Below, piece by piece: positions 1-7,913 of a stretch of DNA of 18,510 bases. Every line of letters begins with the position of its first letter. Position 1 is the first letter of the stretch. The position numbers and the translations under genes are program-made. Source of the DNA: an uncultured Collinsella sp. (GTDB taxonomy: Bacteria > Actinomycetota > Coriobacteriia > Coriobacteriales > Coriobacteriaceae); the NCBI GenBank assembly GCA_900751755.1, contig CAADSP010000103.1, positions 1 through 18,510 of the forward strand, given 5' to 3'. The notes under the pieces were generated by a model. It was not told the DNA's origin. It saw nothing but the letters and a program-made list of their open reading frames with translations, and did no database searches.

Positions 1-17
1 CCCGGGCGGCGGGGACG

Positions 18-77
18 AAGTTCCCTGCTCTACAGTCCTGCGCAAGACGGAGGCCACATTAAGGGGCCTTCTTTGCG
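18..77 (+). repeat. Left outer inverted repeat containing a terminator-like hairpin
   Basis: This stretch matches, with few differences, the reverse complement of 5283-5348. The shared core includes TTCCCTGCTC, CAGTCCTGCGCAAGAC (33-48) and the hairpin that follows it. The hairpin pairs GGAGGCC (49-55) with GGCCTTC (65-71, one G-U pair) and is followed by TTTGCG, so it could end transcription of a rightward gene lying before the window. Weaker similarity continues outwards to position 1 (CCGGGCGG, opposite CCGCCCGG at 5357-5364). In addition, 1-22 is an imperfect inverted repeat of 94-116, so the whole left end could fold as one large palindrome. The function is unknown: it may be a dispersed terminator-type repeat or a boundary of the 5.3-kb block. 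Confidence 0.6.
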
Positions 78-150
78 TGCGGAACTCGCGATGAACTTCG
101 TGCCCCGCCGTCCGGGAGGACGCCTCTTTATTGATGGGAGGCCTGATAGG

Positions 151-630
151 TCGATGGTTCCGTGCCCGGATGCGTCCAAAGTGGGACGGGCTTTCCGGAT
201 GGGCAGGCTTTCGAAAAATGCGTCCCGGAATTTGCCTTTGGAATGGGACGTAGTTTCCCGTTGAGGTGCTTTGCGGAAAGTGCATCCCACTCTGGGCGGT
301 CGAAGTGGGACACACTTTCCCAAAGGCGCTCCAACGGGAAATTGCGTCCCATTATTCGGTCAAGAAACGGGATGCATTTTCCCAATGAGAGCAAAACCGG
401 AAAATGCGTCCCACTCTGGGCCCTCAAAGTGGGACGCCGTTTCCCAATGAGGCTCAAGCGGGAAATGCATCCCGGAATTTGCGCTCAAAGTGGGATGCGG
501 TTTCCGGTTGAGGGTCTAAGGGGAAAATGCGTCCCAGAATCGACGCTTGAAATGGGATGCAGTTTCCCGATGAGGCACTCGACGGAAAATACATCCCAGA
601 AATGGCCTTTGAGCTGGGATAAGATTTCCG
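151..630. repeat. Left tandem array, about 8 units of 61-62 bp with palindromic arms
   Basis: This is a gene-free array. Each unit has a left arm like GGAAAATGCGTCCC, a 15-18 bp middle, a right arm like GGGACGCNNTTTCCC (the reverse complement of the left arm) and a linker of about 14 bp resembling AATGAGGCTCAAC. Left arms start at 213, 275, 337, 399, 461, 522 and 584, giving a period of 62 or 61. One further unit at about 151-197 keeps only a clear right arm. Arm centres fall about every 31 bp in alternating orientation, close to three turns of B-DNA. Arms are better conserved than middles, with C/T and A/G changes scattered through them. No open reading frame here looks coding. The rest of 1-752 holds only the outer repeat, a weak GCCTC/GAGGC hairpin near 122-142 and the short repeats near 648-683. 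Confidence 0.9.
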
Positions 631-647
631 CGGCATCTCGGATTCTC

Positions 648-683
648 AAAAATGAGACACGCCGTTGGCGAAAATGAGACACG
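648..683 (+). repeat. Short direct repeat AAAATGAGACACG (two copies plus a variant)
   Basis: AAAATGAGACACG occurs twice, about 22 bp apart (about 649-661 and 671-683). A diverged third copy, CAAAAATGAGTCCAC, lies at about 712-726 and covers the first possible start codon of the surface-protein gene. The repeats lie between the last array unit and the gene. They could be operator-like sites or remnants of the multiple terminal repeats seen in IS21-type elements. Neither reading can be decided from this window. Confidence 0.5.
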
Positions 684-752
684 TGATATCGGGCATCGGA
701 TGTATCATTTGCAAAAATGAGTCCACTCCACTCGAATAAAGCGAGGTCCCTC

Positions 753-3700
753 ATGTACGTTCCACACCCCCGTATCCGTAGGCTGTCGAAAATCCCGCTT
801 GTTGGGACGGCGGCGCTTGCTGCGTTGATCGCCACGAGCGTCGCCTGCTTCACGGCCACGCCCCAGGTTGCCCAGGCGGCAGACGCGCCCGCAATCACCG
901 ATATGACCGAGCAGGATTATCAAGCCCTGGGTCTGGGCACGAGCGAGGACATTCCGGCCGATACCGTTGGCCCCTATTCCACTGATACCCCCACGACGTT
1001 TGCCACGCGCAGCGAGGTCTATATGGCAGCTAACGGTAGCCATGGCAATCGCTACACTCTGCGCGACAAGCTCGAGAACGTCGAGCGCGGTGACATTGGC
1101 GGCAGCAGCAAACTCACCGATGGCTATGGAAGTGTGTGGGGCGCCGCAAAGTTCTGGCAAAACGTCAACAACTTCGATACGAACAGCGATCTCTACAAGC
1201 ATAGCGACTACGGTGGCGGCACCTGGTCGTACCTAAGCAACAATGAGTCCTCAACAGTACTCGCCAACGACAACAACGGTTTCTCGGGCATTCACGCCAC
1301 GAGTGTTGAGTTCTGCAGCGACGCCAGCACGGGCAAAAAGAGCCGCGTTGCCGAGCTCCGTGCCTACGGCGACAGTTCCTCCACGACGATTGACGGCAAG
1401 TCATACGCCGGAAAGGTTGAGCTGGTCCTCTACTCGTTTAGCAACGGGCGTACGCGCACTCTCGACACACACCTGCCGGTGACGGTCAACACTAATATGA
1501 TGTACGAAGGCCGTTTTAAGTACCTGGATGCCGGTTACCTGCAAGAGCACGACGCCGTCTTTGATGTCGAGGCGGGCGATGTCGATGGCGACGGCGTCGA
1601 CGAGCTTTTTGTCTACGCGGGCTGCTATGTCGACGAGAACGGCGTGCGCAAGGCTGTAGTCGACATGTATGACTTGGAGGGCGGCAACTGGAAGCAAAGC
1701 GTCGTCAAGATCGATGCCGGTAACGCCGCGGACTACACCACGCACAACAAGGGCGGGAACGACTCCTGGACGCAGCTTCAGTCAGCTCCTGTCGTTTCGC
1801 TAGCGGCCGGCGACCTCGATCGCGATTTTTGCGATGACCTCGCCATCGTGGTCTCGGCACCCTACGGCAAGAAGAATATTGATAAGTCGACGCATTGCGA
1901 GCTGTTTTCGTGGGATGCATCCAAGGGTGCGCTCGTCCATGTCGATGCTCTGGGCGACGCGGGCGCAATCTCCCTCTCCGCGAACGGCAAGACCATGGTC
2001 GCTGCGAATGCGACGTTCGGCACGTTTGCCGCCTACGATGAAGAAGGAAAGAAGACGGGTGAAACCGTCACGGGCCTTATTCTTGCGGGCTATGACTGGC
2101 AACGCAGCGCTTTTGATTACGGCGCTTCTGACGGCAGCAAGGGGCTGTACGGCGCGCTGTACCGCTACGCGTATTTTGACTCGGAGTCTGGCGAGTTCAA
2201 GCTTTCCGATTGTAAGGAATACAGAGACGGGCTCCTCGCCTCCTATGGGCTGATGCATGTGCCCAACAGCGCATGGAAGGATAGCGCTCAGGATAAGCGC
2301 TATCCGTGCACCTTGGCGCCTATTGCCCTTGCCACTGCCAACCTTGACGGCCTGTCCGAGCAGCTGGCGGTTGACGAGGTGCTCGTGGGCGGCGATGTGT
2401 TCCGCGACTTTGCCTGCAACACGGCACAGAGCGGGGCTCAGGGCTTGGGGTCCATGGTCGGAACCATGAGCATGAGCGGTCAGCAATACAACAGCAGCAA
2501 CAAGCATGACCACAAGGGTATAGAGCAGGTGTGGATCAGCGACGTCAAGGCGGGCAGCGTCTCGGGTTCGGACCGCTATAACGAGAGCTTTATCGCCGTG
2601 GTGGGCAAGCACCGCGACGAGGACCTGCGCAAGAACGATGACTACTATTGGATGACCGCCTCGCATTTTTCGCTCGACGAGAACGGAAAGGTGCGCCGCG
2701 GCGAGGAGCAGGTGATTAGCGAGAGCAACCGTCGCGGCACTACCTACGGCACATTTATCTCGCTCGCGCTGCCCGATGTCGACAACGACAGCGTCAAGAT
2801 CACGTACAAGGACCGCTACAAGGTCTATACCAACCCGCGCGTGCTTGCCGTGCTGCAGGATGCGCCCTATGTTGAGGATCTGGAGCAGGCATACGGCTAT
2901 CTGGTGTTGGGCGGCACGTCATACGGAGAGGAAAAGGGCACGGGGACATCCCAGGGCTATACCATTGGCGCCGAGTTGGGCGTTGCCGTCGAGGTGCAGA
3001 CCGGTCCGCCCCTGGTCGCGATGAATGCTTCAGTCGATTTTGCCGCCGAGGGATGCTATGACTACCGGAGCGAGCGCACGGTCAGCGCAAGCGTAAGCTA
3101 TGAGTCGCATGCCGGCGAGGGTGACAAGGCCGTGCTCTACACGATTCCGATGGTCTATTACGAGTATGAGATCGAAAATGAGGAAACTGGTGGCAAGGGC
3201 GTGATGGCGGCGCCCGTGTCGCTCGGCGCGCAGACCTCGGTCGTTAATGTCGAGGCCTATGACCGCATTGCCAAACAGCACAATATGACGCCGCTTAGCT
3301 ACTTTTTGACCAACCGGTCGGGAGAACCCGGAACCTATCAAACGACGCTCAACGGCGAGACTCCCGTTGGGGATTCCTTTGGCCTGGGCAAGCCTGGCGC
3401 AACGCGCGCCTACACGCACGATGGGTTTAACGGCGCCGCCGCGCAGTCGGGGGCGAGCATTGAGCAGACCATCGAAGTCGAGGAGGGCAAGGAGCAGGAG
3501 CTCGAGCTCGGCTTGACGCTGAACGGCAGCGTTGTCATGGGCGCGAAGCTCGCAAAGCACGAGTTGTTTGGCGGCCTGTGCTTTGGTGCCAACGCCGGCT
3601 TTACTACGGGTAACTCCTCGAGTGAATCGACCGAATACGGCGGCACCGTCGACAACCTGCCCGAGGCCGCGCAGGGCAAGTACGGCTTTGCGTGGCGTCT

Positions 3701-4841
3701 GGGCGTCAACGCGGTGGATGTCAACAAGTTCGAGGACGGCTCGGGCGACAAGCTCGGCACCAAGGACACCGACCAGTTCTGGATCGTGGGCTATGACGTT
3801 AAGGACGTCGAGATGCCCGACGCGCCGGCTGTGACGGGCTTTACGGCAAACGCCGTCGATTCGACCAGCGTTACGTTTAGCTGGGACGATGTACTCGCAA
3901 ACAAGAGTGGCTTTAGCTACGGCGTGGGCATGCTGCAGAGCAATGCGGCGGATGCGGTCGTCAATAGCTGGAAGATTGCCGACAACACGCAGACCTCGCT
4001 TAAGTGGGATGGGCTGTTGCCGAATACGGAGTATCGATTCGCCATCGCCGCCGTTAAGAATGATTCAACGGCCGAAACGGGTATTCGCTCGGCGATCATC
4101 ACGGTCAAGACCATGCCCGATGGCATGACGATGACCGTGAGCGGACCTGCGGCGGATACAGCGGAGAGGTCGGCCCTCGAGTATGACTCTTCGGTCGAGT
4201 GCTCGGCGGGAGACAAGCTGACACTCTCGGCGATCGGCCATGTGACGCAGCGCAATGCCGACGGCAGTGAAACGGAGCTGGCGCCGTCATATATCTGGTA
4301 CCGCAAGGGCCGTGGCGAGACCGCGTTCCAGCGCGTGGGTGCCGATGGCAACCTCCCAGCCGGAACGGCCTCAACGCTTGAGCTTGACCTGACTACAAAC
4401 GATGACGGCGCGCAGTACTACTGCCACGTGGGATACAACAACGTCGGCCTCGATACCGGTGTGACACTGGTGAACATCGCGGCCGAGGAGAAGGCTCCTG
4501 AGACGGTGAACGCCGCTCCGATCCGCACACGCCGCCTGTTCTCGCAGGCAAGCGCGGGCGCCAAGAAGTTCCTGGACCATACCCTGGTGAACACCGCCGG
4601 CCCAACCGATTCCGAAGGCTCAAAGGACCCCGAGACTCCTGAGACCCCGACGAACCCGGACAAGCCCAAGTCCGACAACGGAGCTAAGACCGACACCAAG
4701 GTCAAGACTACGACCACAGCGAAGAACCTCGCAAACACCGGCGACCAAACATTCGCCCTAGTCGCCACCGCAGCAGCAGCGGGAGCAACGCTCGTAGTGA
4801 TAGCCCTCATCATGCTGATCAAGCGCCGCGAGACCCACTAG
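753..4841 (+). CDS. Large LAxTG-anchored surface protein with FG-GAP-like, Fn3 and Ig-like regions
   Basis: This encodes a secreted, cell-wall-anchored protein of 1362 residues; its ligand is unknown. I chose the ATG at 753 because GCGAGG lies 7-10 bp upstream and the product begins with a signal peptide: basic RIRR, then a hydrophobic stretch, then cleavage near VAQA about residue 42. An in-frame ATG at 717 has no ribosome binding site. Acidic, FG-GAP/VCBS-like strands occur at nt 1560-1620 (AGDVDGDGVDELFVYAG), 1790-1860 (AAGDLDRDFCDDLAIV) and 2320-2395, and a related aspartate-rich strand at 2760-2810, suggesting a beta-propeller-like N-terminal half. A fibronectin type III-like domain (about 3815-4113) and an Ig-like domain ending in YYCHVGYN (about 4160-4470) follow. 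The end has a Pro/Thr/Lys-rich stalk, the sorting motif LANTG (4728-4742), a hydrophobic helix and KRRETH. LAxTG is the type preferred by class E sortases (family knowledge). Both flanks are tandem arrays. Confidence 0.9.
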   Translation: MYVPHPRIRRLSKIPLVGTAALAALIATSVACFTATPQVAQAADAPAITDMTEQDYQALGLGTSEDIPADTVGPYSTDTPTTFATRSEVYMAANGSHGNRYTLRDKLENVERGDIGGSSKLTDGYGSVWGAAKFWQNVNNFDTNSDLYKHSDYGGGTWSYLSNNESSTVLANDNNGFSGIHATSVEFCSDASTGKKSRVAELRAYGDSSSTTIDGKSYAGKVELVLYSFSNGRTRTLDTHLPVTVNTNMMYEGRFKYLDAGYLQEHDAVFDVEAGDVDGDGVDELFVYAGCYVDENGVRKAVVDMYDLEGGNWKQSVVKIDAGNAADYTTHNKGGNDSWTQLQSAPVVSLAAGDLDRDFCDDLAIVVSAPYGKKNIDKSTHCELFSWDASKGALVHVDALGDAGAISLSANGKTMVAANATFGTFAAYDEEGKKTGETVTGLILAGYDWQRSAFDYGASDGSKGLYGALYRYAYFDSESGEFKLSDCKEYRDGLLASYGLMHVPNSAWKDSAQDKRYPCTLAPIALATANLDGLSEQLAVDEVLVGGDVFRDFACNTAQSGAQGLGSMVGTMSMSGQQYNSSNKHDHKGIEQVWISDVKAGSVSGSDRYNESFIAVVGKHRDEDLRKNDDYYWMTASHFSLDENGKVRRGEEQVISESNRRGTTYGTFISLALPDVDNDSVKITYKDRYKVYTNPRVLAVLQDAPYVEDLEQAYGYLVLGGTSYGEEKGTGTSQGYTIGAELGVAVEVQTGPPLVAMNASVDFAAEGCYDYRSERTVSASVSYESHAGEGDKAVLYTIPMVYYEYEIENEETGGKGVMAAPVSLGAQTSVVNVEAYDRIAKQHNMTPLSYFLTNRSGEPGTYQTTLNGETPVGDSFGLGKPGATRAYTHDGFNGAAAQSGASIEQTIEVEEGKEQELELGLTLNGSVVMGAKLAKHELFGGLCFGANAGFTTGNSSSESTEYGGTVDNLPEAAQGKYGFAWRLGVNAVDVNKFEDGSGDKLGTKDTDQFWIVGYDVKDVEMPDAPAVTGFTANAVDSTSVTFSWDDVLANKSGFSYGVGMLQSNAADAVVNSWKIADNTQTSLKWDGLLPNTEYRFAIAAVKNDSTAETGIRSAIITVKTMPDGMTMTVSGPAADTAERSALEYDSSVECSAGDKLTLSAIGHVTQRNADGSETELAPSYIWYRKGRGETAFQRVGADGNLPAGTASTLELDLTTNDDGAQYYCHVGYNNVGLDTGVTLVNIAAEEKAPETVNAAPIRTRRLFSQASAGAKKFLDHTLVNTAGPTDSEGSKDPETPETPTNPDKPKSDNGAKTDTKVKTTTTAKNLANTGDQTFALVATAAAAGATLVVIALIMLIKRRETH

Positions 4842-4870
4842 TAGCCAGTCGAACATATCGACAACCCAAA

Positions 4871-4906
4871 AACCCGGGTAGCCAAAAAACAGGCCACCCG
4901 GGTTTT
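4871..4906 (+). terminator. Intrinsic terminator of the surface-protein gene
   Basis: AACCCGGGTAGCC (4871-4883) pairs with GGCCACCCGGGTT (4892-4904), with one mismatch and an A-rich 8-nt loop, followed by TTTT. It starts 29 bp after the stop codon of the surface-protein gene and precedes the right array. Confidence 0.85.
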
Positions 4907-4930
4907 CTGTTGAGTGGAGACTCCGCAAGC

Positions 4931-5284
4931 GGAAACTGCATCCCACAATTAGCGCCCGGAACGGGACACATTTTCCGTCAAGCCCTCATCCGGAAAATCC
5001 ATCCCAGTTTGAGCGCCCAGACCGGGACGCACTTTCCCAAAGGGTCCTCAACGGGAAACTGCGTCCCATAATTAGGCCGAGAAATGGGATGAACTTTCCC
5101 AATGAGAGCCAACCGGAAACCACGTCCCAGAATCAGCCCCCAAAGTGGGACGCACTTTCCCAACGAGCCTCAACCGGAAAATACATCCCGGAATCCAGCT
5201 GAATAGTGGGACACACTTTCCCAATCGGGTCCCAAGCGGAAACTGCATCCCATTCCAGACAAGAATTCCGGGACACACTTTCCG
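4931..5284. repeat. Right tandem array, 6 units of 61-62 bp with palindromic arms
   Basis: This is the same repeat family as the left array, in the same orientation. Left arms (GGAAA..GTCCC type) start at 4931, 4992, 5054, 5115, 5176 and 5238. Each is followed by a middle of about 16 bp and a right arm of the type GGGACGCACTTTCCC. Linkers read like AACGAGCCTCAACC and are themselves partly palindromic (GAG..CTC). The last right arm abuts the right outer repeat. The remainder of 4842-5398 holds the terminator at 4871-4906, the terminator repeat at 5283-5348 and about 50 bp in which I see nothing. Confidence 0.9.
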
Positions 5285-5348
5285 CAAACAAAGAAGGCCA
5301 CATAACGTGGCCTTCGTCTTGCGCAGGACTGTCCGAGCAGGGAACCTT
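5283..5348 (-). terminator. Right outer inverted repeat; terminator of the LTA-synthase-like gene
   Basis: GAAGGCCAC (5293-5301) and GTGGCCTTC (5307-5315) form a perfect 9-bp stem around a 5-nt loop. Read on the minus strand the hairpin is followed by TTTGTTTG, so it fits an intrinsic terminator for the leftward gene ending at 5399. The hairpin and its flank GTCTTGCGCAGGACTG (5316-5331) are the inverted copy of 18-77. Confidence 0.7.
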
Positions 5349-5398
5349 ATATGCCTCCGCCCGGACAGACGTTTCAGTTATGAACTCGCAGCTAGTCG

Positions 5399-7699
5399 TT
5401 ACTTGATCTTGGTCGTACCCGGTGCCAGGTTGGGGTCGGTCTCGTTGGCCTCGGTCTGGAAGTGCTCGGTGTACACGTTCTTGCCATCGCGGAACATCTC
5501 GTAGTACTGCATCTTGGCGTAATCCTCGCGCGCCTTGGTGGCGGCTGCTGCGGCGGCGTCGTCACCGGTGACGTTGGAGGAGAGCGCCCAGCGTAGGCTG
5601 GCGTCCTCGTAGCCGACCGAGTTGATGGCGGGCAGCGACTCGCGCAGCGTCATGTGCGCTTTCTGGTAGTCGGAAAGCGGGGCGCCGATCAGCTGCATAA
5701 GCTGCGTGGACAGGTAGTTGGTGGACAGGTCGTCGACCTCGCTCGTCTGGTCGCAGCCGGCAACGTCGTAGTTGGCCCAGATGATGTAGTCGGTCTGCCA
5801 CAGGCGCTCTTGATGCGTAGCGTCGTCCTCGCCGGTAAACCACTTATCGTTGAACTTGGACGGGAAGAACGGCTGGTGATCGCCCCAGAACACCACGACC
5901 ACCTTGCGGTCGAGCTTGCTCAAGGCATTGAGGAAGTAGCGCAGCGCCTGATCGGACTGCTCGATGCACGAGACATACTCGTCGACATCGGACAGTGTGC
6001 CGTCCTCGACGGTCTTGGTGTCCAGGTCGGTCGTGTCGATGTTCAGGTGCATTTGCTTGTCGGCCGGCAGCAGGCCCGTGTCGTAGCCCGAGTGGTTCTG
6101 CATGGTCACGTCGAAGATAAACTGCGGATCGGCGTTCTGGTCGAGCAGCTCAAGAATCTTGTCGTAGGTCGCCTGGTCGGTCACCATGCCGCGTAGGGTG
6201 TCGGCTCCCTGGAAGTCGTTGATAGACAGGAACTGGTCAAAGCCAAAGTCCTTGTACACGTTCTCGCGGTTCCAGTTGGTTGCGTGGTTGGGGTGCATGG
6301 CCGTGGTGGAATAGCCGAGCGACTTGAACTGCTCAGCCAGGTTCCCGGTCGTTTCCATGTTGTAGATGGTGTAGGGGTACACGCCCGAGCCCAGGTTGGC
6401 CATGGAGTTGCCGGTCATAAACTCAAACTCGGTATTGGCGGTGCCGCCGCCGTAGGCGCTCACGTAGAGCTTGCCGCGGCTGAGGCAGTTGGACAGGTTC
6501 TTAAAGTACTGCGGGCCCTCGTAGCCGGCGCGCATGTTCTGATAGATCGACAGATCCGAGAAGGTCTCGTTCATGATGGCGATGACCGTGGGCTTCTCGC
6601 TATCGAATTGCTCCTCGGCTGCAGCTCGCTCATCGCTCTTCGCTGCGTCGGACTTGTCGTAGGCCTTGGCGTACTTTTTGAGCGTGGCCTTGGCATCGTC
6701 GACGGAGTAGTCGGCGGGTTTGGGCGGCTTGATGGACTGCGCTGCGCTAATGAAAGCGGGCAGGTAGCCCTCGCGCCAGTAGCTCTCGAGCGGGCGCCAG
6801 GTGTAGACGGTGATGCCGAGGGTGTTGTAGTAGTCGATGAGCGTGACGTGTGCGGTCACGCCGCCCAGGCACAGCACCGCCACGAGCAGGTTGGTGAGCA
6901 GCATGCGCTTGGCGTTGGCGGCGCCCTTCTGACGGTGCGGTGCCACCAGGCCGGCGTACTCGCATAGCAGCATGGCGACGGCGGTAAAGCCCATGGACAG
7001 CACGCAGAACAGTGAGATCGAGAAGGTGTAGCCGGTGCCGGCGACCGCGGCGGCGGTGGAGATGGCCGAAAGGTCGCCCGGCTGGATGGGCATGGATTTA
7101 AACGTGATGACGAAGAACTCGGCAATGCCCAGGACAAAGAGGGCAAAGGCCAAGACCGCGGGGGCTGCGCCGTGGCGCTGGAACAGGAAGAACAGGCCAA
7201 CCATGAGCGTGGTGATGATGGCCCACTCGAGCAGGATGCACAGGGGGTAGACCCAAGTAAAGTCGTGGTTGGACGAGACCTCCATGCCCAGCAGCGCAAA
7301 GACGCCGGCGAGCAGCAGGCACAAGACGGCGGCGACGAGCGGTTTGCCCACAAAGGCTCCGCGCAGGCGGGCGAGCTTGCCGGTGGGGGCGGGGGCGTCG
7401 GGCCCGGCGAACGCAAAGACGCGCGGGGCGATGCGGCCGCGGGCGATGCTGGCCCAAGCGCAGCCGGTGAGGATGGCGTTGGTCAGGATGAGCATCACGA
7501 AGGCGAGCGGCTCGTTTTGCGCGACGAGGCCAATGGCGCCCCAGACGGTCAAAAAGAGCTGGAACAGGCCAAAGGCGACGCTCCAGGCGAAGGCGCCCTT
7601 GGTGACGGTGCCCGACTGAGCGCGAATGGCCTTGGCCTCGCGCAAAACAAGGTAGACGGTCGCCGCAAGACCGACGAGCGAGATGGCGGCAGCGAACAT
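5399..7699 (-). CDS. LTA-synthase-family (sulfatase-fold) membrane phosphoglycerol transferase
   Basis: The 766-residue protein has about eight hydrophobic helices in its first 320 residues and an extracellular sulfatase-fold domain at about 365-700. Residues equivalent to the LtaS active site are visible: E378 in MNETFSDLS, the likely nucleophile T420 in GGGTANTEFEF, and D607/H608 in FWGDHQPF. By family knowledge such enzymes move phosphoglycerol-type groups from phosphatidylglycerol to lipoteichoic acid or related glycolipids on the outer face of the membrane. LtaS itself has five helices, so the longer membrane part is closer to other LTA-synthase-like proteins, and the acceptor here is unknown. 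I chose the ATG at 7699 because AGGAG lies 7 bp upstream; a GTG at 7714 would overlap that site. The gene is divergent from the nitroreductase, and I see no convincing promoter in the 214-bp gap between them. The terminator is at 5283-5348. Confidence 0.88.
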   Translation of the reverse strand: MFAAAISLVGLAATVYLVLREAKAIRAQSGTVTKGAFAWSVAFGLFQLFLTVWGAIGLVAQNEPLAFVMLILTNAILTGCAWASIARGRIAPRVFAFAGPDAPAPTGKLARLRGAFVGKPLVAAVLCLLLAGVFALLGMEVSSNHDFTWVYPLCILLEWAIITTLMVGLFFLFQRHGAAPAVLAFALFVLGIAEFFVITFKSMPIQPGDLSAISTAAAVAGTGYTFSISLFCVLSMGFTAVAMLLCEYAGLVAPHRQKGAANAKRMLLTNLLVAVLCLGGVTAHVTLIDYYNTLGITVYTWRPLESYWREGYLPAFISAAQSIKPPKPADYSVDDAKATLKKYAKAYDKSDAAKSDERAAAEEQFDSEKPTVIAIMNETFSDLSIYQNMRAGYEGPQYFKNLSNCLSRGKLYVSAYGGGTANTEFEFMTGNSMANLGSGVYPYTIYNMETTGNLAEQFKSLGYSTTAMHPNHATNWNRENVYKDFGFDQFLSINDFQGADTLRGMVTDQATYDKILELLDQNADPQFIFDVTMQNHSGYDTGLLPADKQMHLNIDTTDLDTKTVEDGTLSDVDEYVSCIEQSDQALRYFLNALSKLDRKVVVVFWGDHQPFFPSKFNDKWFTGEDDATHQERLWQTDYIIWANYDVAGCDQTSEVDDLSTNYLSTQLMQLIGAPLSDYQKAHMTLRESLPAINSVGYEDASLRWALSSNVTGDDAAAAAATKAREDYAKMQYYEMFRDGKNVYTEHFQTEANETDPNLAPGTTKIK

Positions 7700-7913
7700 G
7701 CTGAGACTCCTCACAAACTTAAAACCTACGAAAGCGGGGGTTTACCCGATTGTTACCTAAATATGCGCTGCATTTGCGGGCTGCGCACAACAACCAGCCA
7801 TATTAACGCGCATGTGCGGCGGTGTGGCGCAATGTAGTGGCGGCCTGCGCGATAATGGACGGGAATTACACGGAAACGTAAAGGCTTCTTAAAGAAATGG
7901 CGAGGATAGAGCT

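Noticed and set aside
151..630. Possible CRISPR array at the left or right repeat block
   Set aside because: The conserved parts are degenerate palindromic arms spaced about 31 bp apart, the intervening pieces are too short and partly similar to each other, and no cas gene is present.
151..630. Match to the described Collinsella-1 RNA motif
   Set aside because: I cannot recall its consensus well enough to compare, and nothing here beyond the hairpins supports it. A covariance-model search would decide.
162..677. Open reading frames through the left array (and 5145-5504 through the right)
   Set aside because: They merely read through the repeats, have no ribosome binding site and resemble no protein. 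A unit of 62 bp shifts the frame each time, so the repeat is not protein-coding.
717..752. Upstream ATG for the surface-protein gene
   Set aside because: There is no Shine-Dalgarno sequence before 717, while 753 has GCGAGG at good spacing and a standard signal peptide follows it.
7700..7913. Promoters in the divergent gap between the LTA-synthase-like and nitroreductase genes
   Set aside because: GATAAT at 7851-7856 is a possible -10, but no -35 stands at the right distance on either strand, so I did not annotate one.
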